From the IMG/VR virus record IMGVR_UViG_3300028394_000268, positions 1-27,424 of that record: DNA of 27,424 bases, one strand, 5' to 3'. The notes beneath the pieces were generated by a model. The model was not told where the DNA came from. It searched no databases and saw only the letters and a program-made list of their open reading frames with translations. The translations under genes and the position numbers were made by a program. The stretch is from a virus. Position 1 is the stretch's first letter, and each line of letters opens with the position of its first letter. This document shows positions 1 through 4,260 of the stretch, one piece after another.

Positions 1-9
1 TATTTAATT

Positions 10-27
10 AAAATATCATGATATTTT
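10..27. repeat. 18-bp perfect palindrome
   Basis: AAAATATCATGATATTTT reads the same on both strands with no spacer. It lies just beyond the 3' end of the tRNA-Asn gene. As RNA it could form a weak AU-rich hairpin followed by no clear U-run, so I do not call it a terminator. A protein-binding or RNA-processing site is possible. Function unknown. Confidence 0.4.
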
Positions 28-60
28 TGCCAGAACATTTTAAATAGTTATAATAAGAAA

Positions 61-132
61 CTCCACAACCTGGATTCGAACCAGGGACCAAGTGATTAAC
101 AGTCACCGACTCTACCGCTGAGCTATTATGGA
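61..132 (-). tRNA. tRNA-Asn(GUU)
   Basis: The minus strand folds into a standard cloverleaf. The acceptor stem is TCCATAA/TTGTGGA, with one G·U pair. The T-loop is TTCGAAT, the anticodon loop CTGTTAA gives GUU, and the discriminator is G. The 3' CCA is not encoded, so host or phage CCA addition is needed. It is the last gene of the RNA island, 22 nt after tRNA-Gly. Confidence 0.95.
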
Positions 133-154
133 ATAAATTATCCCAAAAAGGGAA

Positions 155-226
155 AGCGAAATAGCGGATTTGAACCGCTGACATCTAACTTGGAAGGATA
201 GCGTTCTACCACTGAACTAATTTCGC
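155..226 (-). tRNA. tRNA-Gly(UCC)
   Basis: The cloverleaf has a fully paired acceptor stem GCGAAAT/ATTTCGC, T-stem AGCGG/CCGCT, anticodon loop CTTCCAA (anticodon UCC) and discriminator T. CCA is not encoded. A strong sigma70-like promoter (235-263) ends 8 nt upstream, so this gene and tRNA-Asn can be transcribed apart from the tmRNA. It reads GGA codons. Confidence 0.95.
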
Positions 227-234
227 ATAAAGTA

Positions 235-263
235 ATCATAAATTATTTCATTGTGTTTGTCAA
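235..263 (-). promoter_or_regulatory. sigma70-like promoter for tRNA-Gly and tRNA-Asn
   Basis: On the minus strand TTGACA (258-263) is followed by a 17-nt spacer and TATGAT (235-240). That is a consensus -35 and a good -10 with ideal spacing. Transcription would start around 228-229, just before tRNA-Gly. The -35 abuts the 3' end of tRNA-Thr. Confidence 0.75.
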
Positions 264-264
264 G

Positions 265-337
265 AGCCCCCATTCAGAATTGAACTGAACTCTCCGCTTT
301 ACAAGAGCGGTACATCGCCACTTAATGCTTATAGGGC
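265..337 (-). tRNA. tRNA-Thr(UGU), degenerate acceptor stem
   Basis: The anticodon stem CCGCT/AGCGG with loop CTTGTAA (anticodon UGU), the D-stem GCAT/ATGT and the T-stem TTCAG/CTGAA are all intact. The acceptor stem reads GCCCTAT against TGGGGGC. The outer five pairs form (one T·G), but pairs 6-67 (A/G) and 7-66 (T/T) are mismatched. Position 8 is A rather than the usual T. CCA is not encoded. The gene lies directly downstream of the tmRNA terminator. It may be functional but decaying. Confidence 0.8.
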
Positions 338-339
338 AT

Positions 340-362
340 AAAAAAGGGGCACGAATACCCCT
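340..362 (-). terminator. intrinsic terminator of tmRNA, overlapping its pseudoknot
   Basis: On the minus strand AGGGGTA-TTCG-TGCCCCT forms a 7-bp stem with a UUCG tetraloop, followed by six T. It ends the permuted tmRNA transcript. The same bases can instead form an H-type pseudoknot: ACGAAT (370-375) with ATTCGT (351-356), and GGGG (358-361) with CCCC (346-349). tmRNAs normally contain such knots after the tag stop codon. Confidence 0.75.
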
Positions 363-560
363 CAATTTAATTCGTCAGAGTTCTATACCAAAGAAGGTAC
401 AGAAGTCCTCGAAAATGCAACAATTTTGTTTGCGTTTGTTTGTTTGTTCCGTCAACAGATAAAACCTTTATACCCCGTCGAAACCTTGGCATCCCCGTGC
501 AATGGAGATGAGCGGAGTTGAACCGCTGTCCGAAGCATCAGAATTCTTATCCTCTTGAAC
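345..560 (-). ncRNA. ssrA: circularly permuted (two-piece) tmRNA, cyanobacterial type
   Basis: Read along the minus strand, the acceptor half comes first. The T-arm AGCGG-TTCAACT-CCGCT is followed by acceptor strand CATCTCC and A (503). Six nt later comes the coding half, GGGGATG (496-490), then CCAAGGTTTCGACGGGG, the conserved tmRNA 5' signature. GGGGATG pairs with CATCTCC over 7 bp. TTTTATC of the coding half can pair with GATAAGA of the acceptor half (helix P2). Next come the tag frame (433-383), an 8-bp helix TCTGTACC/GGTATAGA holding the stop codon, and an H-type pseudoknot. tmRNA with SmpB rescues stalled ribosomes and adds a tag. Cyanobacterial hosts have two-piece tmRNA, so capture from the host is likely. 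CCA is not encoded. The 5' and 3' ends given are approximate. Confidence 0.93.
383..433 (-). other. tmRNA tag reading frame, ANKIVAFSRTSVPSLV-stop
   Basis: From resume codon GCA (433-431) the frame runs 16 codons to TAG (385-383). The predicted tag is ANKIVAFSRTSVPSLV. From memory, the Prochlorococcus tag is ANKIVSFSRQTAPVAA; the first nine residues differ at one position only (S to A). The C-terminus differs where it matters: host tags end in Ala-Ala, which ClpXP recognises, and this one ends Ser-Leu-Val. Confidence 0.88.
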
Positions 561-565
561 ATCAA

Positions 566-597
566 TATTTATAGCACGATTTATGGGGAGGTGTCAA
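566..597 (-). promoter_or_regulatory. dual early/late-type promoter of the tmRNA
   Basis: TTGACA (592-597), an 18-nt spacer and TATAAA (568-573) form a sigma70-like promoter. The -10 is also part of an exact T4 late-promoter motif TATAAATA (566-573). The tmRNA could therefore be made both early and late. The first 13 nt, TTGACACCTCCCC, are identical to the promoter at 21006-21034. Confidence 0.7.
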
Positions 598-600
598 ATA

Positions 601-673
601 TCGGTGTAGCGGGATTCGAACTCGCACTGGAGCGATTTTAAGTCGCTTATCTCTGCCGTTGGATTACACACCG
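601..673 (-). tRNA. tRNA-Leu(UAA), compact form without long variable arm
   Basis: The acceptor stem CGGTGTG/TACACCG has discriminator A. The anticodon stem AGCGA/TCGCT encloses CTTAAAA (anticodon UAA). The T-arm is GCGAG-TTCGAAT-CCCGC with one A/C mismatch. Bacterial tRNA-Leu normally has a long variable arm (about 85 nt in total); this gene is 73 nt with a variable region of about 5 nt. The D-stem has only three Watson-Crick pairs. Leu identity rests on the anticodon and A73. It sits 3 nt after tRNA-Arg, so the two are probably co-transcribed. Confidence 0.85.
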
Positions 674-676
674 GAG

Positions 677-750
677 CGTCCCGAGCTGGATTCGAACCAG
701 CGACCAATTCATTAGAAGTGAATTGCTCTAATCCACTGAGCTATCGGGAC
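677..750 (-). tRNA. tRNA-Arg(UCU)
   Basis: Canonical 74-nt cloverleaf: acceptor stem GTCCCGA/TCGGGAC, discriminator G, D-loop with the AGTGGATTAGAGC pattern, anticodon loop CTTCTAA (UCU), T-arm GCTGG-TTCGAAT-CCAGC. CCA is not encoded. It reads AGA, a codon favoured in AT-rich phage genes. It is the first gene of the RNA island, 14 nt after the stop of the upstream coding sequence. Confidence 0.95.
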
Positions 751-764
751 ATAAACCTAATATA

Positions 765-1181
765 TCACTTTTTAGGACACGAGTCAACCCAAGGAGCACA
801 GATTCTTAGTTCACCTCCGAGTGCCTTACAGTCTTTAGTATAGCACACGGATTTGTCTATTGGATATTCGACATATCTTTGTTCGTATTTCTTATCATAC
901 TCGGAAATAATCCGATTATACTTTGGATTTACGGCATCGATTGCCCTGTTCAAATCTCCTTTGATTCTGCGATCTAAAAGAATTGGGTCAGTAATAATCC
1001 AATCATTCAAAGGTTTTCCTGGTATTTTTCTTTGAATTTGATCGACAATATCGTAAATTTGTTCTTCAGGAATATGAATACACTGCGATATTCCCGTTAC
1101 AACAGAAGTCAATATGACTCCTATAATCGCATATCTAAAAATACTTGATTTCTTTTTACCAAATTGGAAATCAAATTTCAT
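765..1181 (-). CDS. membrane-anchored hypothetical protein
   Basis: A 138-aa protein I do not recognise. After a short basic N-terminus with KKK comes one hydrophobic segment at about residues 15-33 (FRYAIIGVILTSVVTGIS), which could be a signal peptide or a membrane anchor. The remaining roughly 105 residues would be outside the cytoplasm and contain four cysteines, three of them near the C-terminus (VCYTKDC, RICAPWVDSC), suggesting disulfides. A TTG start 6 nt earlier (1187), abutting the previous stop, is also possible and has AAGG 8 nt upstream. The neighbouring lysozyme gene invites a role in lysis or the envelope, but this is only context. Confidence 0.7.
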   Translation of the reverse strand: MKFDFQFGKKKSSIFRYAIIGVILTSVVTGISQCIHIPEEQIYDIVDQIQRKIPGKPLNDWIITDPILLDRRIKGDLNRAIDAVNPKYNRIISEYDKKYEQRYVEYPIDKSVCYTKDCKALGGELRICAPWVDSCPKK

Positions 1182-1187
1182 AGACAA

Positions 1188-1382
1188 TCAAGATGCCTTT
1201 GCTTCCTTACGGGCATTCTTCTCTTCGGTGATTTCGATTCTTCTTTCCTTTACAGCTTTAGCAACTTCTTGAAGTGCCTTACGAGCACGAGTTCCTGCAG
1301 CATTATTTCCTGCAACAAACTTATCATCCTCATCTTTCCATGCATCTACAGCATCCAAAAGTTTTTGTATTGTTTCTGACAT
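1188..1382 (-). CDS. histone H1-like small basic protein
   Basis: A 64-aa protein that is largely helical and highly charged. The central motif, GNNAAGTRARKALQEV at residues 25-40, matches the AAGTRARKAL signature of small phage and archaeal proteins usually annotated as histone H1-like (related to chlamydial Hc1). That suggests a role in DNA binding or compaction, not shown here. It ends with an Ala/Lys/Glu-rich tail. It starts at an ATG about 35 nt after the terminator of the lysozyme gene. An AT-rich TATATAAATG element lies upstream and could be a weak late promoter. Confidence 0.75.
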   Translation of the reverse strand: MSETIQKLLDAVDAWKDEDDKFVAGNNAAGTRARKALQEVAKAVKERRIEITEEKNARKEAKAS

Positions 1383-1417
1383 TTTTTATAAAAAGTGATT
1401 ACATTTATATATAAAAC

Positions 1418-1444
1418 AAAAAAAGTGGGGAGGTTTCTCCCCAC
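1418..1444 (-). terminator. intrinsic terminator after the lysozyme-like gene
   Basis: Minus strand: stem GTGGGGAG/CTCCCCAC (8 bp), loop AAAC, then seven T. It lies 9 nt past the stop codon of the upstream gene. Confidence 0.9.
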
Positions 1445-1452
1445 CAATCAAT

Positions 1453-2103
1453 TTAGGTATCAAGTACCATCTTGTTGGCATAACGATAGGCAAAGTCGGT
1501 ACGAGCACCGTGATGCCCCCAACGTATCCATCTTGATGCAAGACCCATATAACTGTCAATGGATCTTCCAGGGGTCTTCATTCCCCTCTCAATCATCTTC
1601 CAGTCACTCTCATTCAACATATAGTTGAGTTGAGTATCAAGTGAAGATGGACTACCACCAAGACGGGCAGCATGATTTCCTAAACCATTATATCGTGAAG
1701 AATCTGTCCACTGAATTAATCCATATCCTCCACTTCCACAAGACTCATATTTTATTCTTGCACCACCTTCACAAATATTGGGAACAAATCCAGATTCCTG
1801 TTTTATGTTTCCCATAATGGTGGCAAGGGCATTCTTATCTTTGATTCCTTGTTTTTGTAAGAAATTCAAAGCATAAGTTTCTGTTTGATTACACCCCTTA
1901 CATATCCAAATCTTTTCTTTATTTTCGACCTTCGTTTCTGTAATGTTTAGTTTTTCAGATTTGGTGTCTTTCTGATTCGAGAAGTCTTGAACAGATAGTT
2001 CGAGTCCTTCTTTTTCAGGTACTGGTGGATCACTCACTGGTAAGAGTAGTGGTGATGAAAACGCAGTTAAGACTGAAAGGAGTGTAATTGTTGAAAATAG
2101 CAT
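1453..2103 (-). CDS. phage tail lysozyme-like endolysin with N-terminal anchor
   Basis: The C-terminal domain (last 120 residues or so) has the hallmarks of the phage tail-lysozyme family: MGNIKQESGFVPN with the likely catalytic Glu, then GGYGLIQWT and a downstream WIRWG segment. It should cleave peptidoglycan glycan strands. From the ATG at 2103 the protein is 216 aa and opens with a hydrophobic stretch (MLFSTITLLSVLTAFSSPLLL), a signal or anchor sequence, followed by a polar linker and a CxxC (ICKGC). The frame stays open to a GTG at 2172, adding 23 residues, but no good ribosome site decides between them. It stands alone between two terminators with its own consensus promoter. It could be a lysis enzyme or a virion-associated enzyme. 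Confidence 0.82.
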   Translation of the reverse strand: MLFSTITLLSVLTAFSSPLLLPVSDPPVPEKEGLELSVQDFSNQKDTKSEKLNITETKVENKEKIWICKGCNQTETYALNFLQKQGIKDKNALATIMGNIKQESGFVPNICEGGARIKYESCGSGGYGLIQWTDSSRYNGLGNHAARLGGSPSSLDTQLNYMLNESDWKMIERGMKTPGRSIDSYMGLASRWIRWGHHGARTDFAYRYANKMVLDT

Positions 2104-2203
2104 TAAGTTTAATAGAATTCGGCATCCGTATAGAAGAGGGGTACACCACCTCTCTCGAAGGGCATCTTCCACGGCTCTAGGTTGTCACGTCAAAATCTCA
2201 TAG

Positions 2204-2232
2204 TAAAAAAGCAATCTTTTTAAGGATTGCTT
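2204..2232 (-). terminator. terminator or leader hairpin
   Basis: AAGCAATC/GATTGCTT form an 8-bp stem with an 8-nt loop, followed by six T on the minus strand. It should end the nrd and SegE transcript. However, the predicted start of the next promoter (2237-2265) falls at about 2230, so the same hairpin would open the lysozyme mRNA. Confidence 0.8.
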
Positions 2233-2236
2233 AACA

Positions 2237-2265
2237 ATTATATTTTATTATTTAGGTTTTGTCAA
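2237..2265 (-). promoter_or_regulatory. perfect-consensus sigma70 promoter for the lysozyme gene
   Basis: TTGACA (2260-2265), exactly 17 nt, TATAAT (2237-2242). Both hexamers match the bacterial consensus in full. The -35 lies just beyond the stop codon of the 66-aa gene. Transcription would start about 130 nt upstream of the lysozyme ATG. Confidence 0.85.
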
Positions 2266-2274
2266 GAATCTGGT

Positions 2275-2475
2275 TTACCGAACATCAATTTCCTGATCTC
2301 CAAAGGTACTATCATCTTCCAGGCAAATATAAGAAATCTCATCTTGACCCTCAAGATCTAACCATTCCTCAAATTCACCTGCGATGGCACGGGCAGTATC
2401 ATAATCCTCTGCTGTTCGAATTCGTTCAATTGCCCAGTCACGAACCCGCACAATGGGTTCAATTTGTGTTTCCAT
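2275..2475 (-). CDS. acidic hypothetical protein, 66 aa
   Basis: Starts at an ATG at 2475, inside the last codons of the SegE-like gene (17-nt overlap), preceded by GAAAAGA as a plausible ribosome site. The protein is predicted helical, with the segment VRDWAIERIRTAEDYDTARA followed by an acidic C-terminus (EEWLDLEGQDEIS, LEDDSTFGDQE). I do not recognise it. The frame is open further upstream to 2691, but that part overlaps the SegE-like gene and reads as low-complexity S/T/K sequence, so I reject the longer form. Confidence 0.65.
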   Translation of the reverse strand: METQIEPIVRVRDWAIERIRTAEDYDTARAIAGEFEEWLDLEGQDEISYICLEDDSTFGDQEIDVR

Positions 2476-2902
2476 AATAATCTTTTCGGAAGTATCGAGA
2501 GAGGATATTGCTATTATACCAGGCTGGTGTTCCGTCGTCAAGGGATTCTGTGAGGACGTTGTTGATAAAGAGTTGTCGGGTCTCTTCGAAATTTGTTTTT
2601 CCTTTTGTTCTGTGAAGTGAAAGAATATTTCTTGTAAAATTTTCTTTACCAAATTTCTGAATGTCTTCTTTAAGTTCCGGACAGGATCCATAATATTTCT
2701 TCCAATCTGACTCTGATTTTACTTTTCTATTTTTTCCTTTTGGTGTTCTGAACTGCCACAGATACTTTCTACCAATATAACTCCGATGATTGAGAGTATT
2801 TCGTATAAGATATACAAACCCGTAATAATCTTGGATCTGATCTGAGTCAAATATTTTCTCTTCATAAATCCAAGGATTATCGTAGTTACATCCTATACTC
2901 AT
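2459..2902 (-). CDS. SegE-like GIY-YIG endonuclease
   Basis: A 147-aa protein with the GIY-YIG core: GFVYLIRN at about residues 28-35 and SYIGRKYLW about ten residues later. Next come the TPKGKNRKVKSESDWKKYYGS and FGKENFTRNILSLHRTKGKTNFEE segments typical of the T4 SegE family, and a late NSNILSRYFRK. These are site-specific DNA endonucleases, often homing enzymes. Here it is a free-standing gene in the nrd operon, overlapping the 54-aa gene upstream (17 nt) and the 66-aa gene downstream. A TTG at 2905 is an alternative start. Whether it still homes or has been domesticated cannot be read from the sequence. Confidence 0.8.
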   Translation of the reverse strand: MSIGCNYDNPWIYEEKIFDSDQIQDYYGFVYLIRNTLNHRSYIGRKYLWQFRTPKGKNRKVKSESDWKKYYGSCPELKEDIQKFGKENFTRNILSLHRTKGKTNFEETRQLFINNVLTESLDDGTPAWYNSNILSRYFRKDYYGNTN

Positions 2903-3050
2903 CAATAATGTTAAGAACTTCGTCCAAATATTTATGAGCCAGAACCTTGGGATTCGTAATAAGTTGATTTACTTGATCTTCATATAACTTATGTTTTAAT
3001 TTCAATACACGAACTTTGAGTTCGTCTTTACTCATTTCATTTCTTGGCAT
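2886..3050 (-). CDS. small hypothetical protein, 54 aa
   Basis: An uninterrupted frame from ATG (3050) to TAA (2886). The product begins MPRNEMSKDELKVRVLKLKH and ends NIIDEYRM. It is predicted all-helical and contains a KxKVRVLKLKHKLYEDQ amphipathic stretch. The gene starts directly after the T-run of the nrdB terminator and overlaps the SegE-like start by 17 nt. The compact overlap, normal codon use and lack of other content in this gap make it a likely real gene. Function unknown. Confidence 0.65.
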   Translation of the reverse strand: MPRNEMSKDELKVRVLKLKHKLYEDQVNQLITNPKVLAHKYLDEVLNIIDEYRM

Positions 3051-3078
3051 AAAAAAGGGGAGTGTTGATTACTCCCCT
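3051..3078 (-). terminator. intrinsic terminator after nrdB
   Basis: Minus strand: stem AGGGGAGT/ACTCCCCT (8 bp), 7-nt loop, six T. The T-run touches the ATG of the following 54-aa gene, so that gene needs read-through. Confidence 0.88.
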
Positions 3079-3092
3079 ATCTATACTTGATA

Positions 3093-4238
3093 TTAAAGTT
3101 TGAAACCGCTGAATGTGTCTTTTTTCACATCTTGTCTGATTCCACCAACCACATAACTTTCAACTTCCGTTTCCTGGGGTGCAACCTGGAGACCTTTAGA
3201 GGAAATCCAGTGCTGAGTCCAAGGAAGTGGGTTATTGTTTGCTGCAATATCATATTGTGGTTTTAATCCTATTGCCTTGAGTCTGCGATTTGCAATCCAC
3301 TCAACATATTGCTGAAGAAGTTTATCGTTTAATCCGATCATACTACCATCCTTAAAAAGATAGTCAGCCCATCTTTTCTCTTCGTTGACGGCACGATCAA
3401 ACATTGCATAAACCCACTCTTCTTCTTCCTTTGCAATCTGTTGCATTTCGGGATCATCACCTTCTCTCCACTTATTCATAATATTTTGAGTAAGTGCTAG
3501 ATGTTGATTTTCGTCTCTTGCGATAAGGCTAATGATTTTAGCTGATCCTTCCATAAGCTTAAGTTCGCCAAAGGCGAAACTACAAGCAAAACTAACGTAA
3601 AACCGAATTCCCTCAAGAATGTTAACATTTGCAATTGCTCTGTACAACTTTCTTTTGACATCATTGAGTGTATCTTTTGCGAGAGGAACGTCTTCAAGTT
3701 GATACATCCATTGATTGGATGCTCCATAATTCTGTGCTGCGGTTATAAAATCATCATATGATTCTGTAACACTCTTAGCGCGTTCAAGAATGCGCTCATC
3801 AGTAATAATTGTATCAAACACTTCAGATGGATCTGAGTATATGTTTTTGATTATATACGTATAAGAACGACTATGAATCATCTCCATGAACTCCCAGACA
3901 GTCATACATGCTTCCAGTTCCGGTAAAGAACAATATGGAAGAAATGCTAATCCGGGACCACGACCCTGTACACTATCTAGCATAATTTGGTACTTCAAAT
4001 TAGATGTGTAGATATGTTTTTGTTCGTCTCTTAACGTTTGATAATCACCTCGATCCTTTTGCAAGGAAACCTCTTCAGGTCTCCAAAAATACCCTAGTTG
4101 CTGAGTTGTTAACTTGTCAAAGATTGGATACTTATAAGAATCATAACGTTGAATTCCCAAAGGTTTTCCAAAAAACATTGGTTGTTTTTTGTTGTTGACT
4201 TGTTCTGTATTGAAAACAGTCATGCCTTTGACTTGCAT
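3093..4238 (-). CDS. nrdB: class Ia ribonucleotide reductase, beta subunit
   Basis: Makes the tyrosyl radical used by NrdA to turn ribonucleotides into deoxyribonucleotides for phage DNA. All diiron ligands of the E. coli enzyme can be aligned: D88, E119, H122, E209, E243, H246. The radical Tyr is Y126 in IHSRSYTY. Further landmarks are PMFFGKPLGIQRYD, FWRPEEV, LDSVQGR and the C-terminal tail FSGFKL that docks on NrdA. I chose the ATG at 4238 because GGAG lies 6 nt upstream; a GTG at 4280 with AGGAGG upstream and an ATG at 4223 are alternatives. It follows nrdA directly. Confidence 0.96.
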   Translation of the reverse strand: MQVKGMTVFNTEQVNNKKQPMFFGKPLGIQRYDSYKYPIFDKLTTQQLGYFWRPEEVSLQKDRGDYQTLRDEQKHIYTSNLKYQIMLDSVQGRGPGLAFLPYCSLPELEACMTVWEFMEMIHSRSYTYIIKNIYSDPSEVFDTIITDERILERAKSVTESYDDFITAAQNYGASNQWMYQLEDVPLAKDTLNDVKRKLYRAIANVNILEGIRFYVSFACSFAFGELKLMEGSAKIISLIARDENQHLALTQNIMNKWREGDDPEMQQIAKEEEEWVYAMFDRAVNEEKRWADYLFKDGSMIGLNDKLLQQYVEWIANRRLKAIGLKPQYDIAANNNPLPWTQHWISSKGLQVAPQETEVESYVVGGIRQDVKKDTFSGFKL

Positions 4239-4260
4239 CTTGTTCTCCGTGGAAGAAACT

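Noticed and set aside
2104-2190. GC-richer stretch upstream of the lysozyme ATG, tested as a tRNA or small RNA
   Set aside because: Only short helices (AGAGG/CCTCT, GAAG/CTTC) can be drawn; no cloverleaf and no anticodon arm. It may be leader or an N-terminal extension from the GTG at 2172.
2476-2691. Upstream half of a 138-codon frame ending at 2275
   Set aside because: It overlaps the well-supported SegE-like gene in another frame and its sequence is low-complexity. Only the part from the ATG at 2475 looks like a gene.
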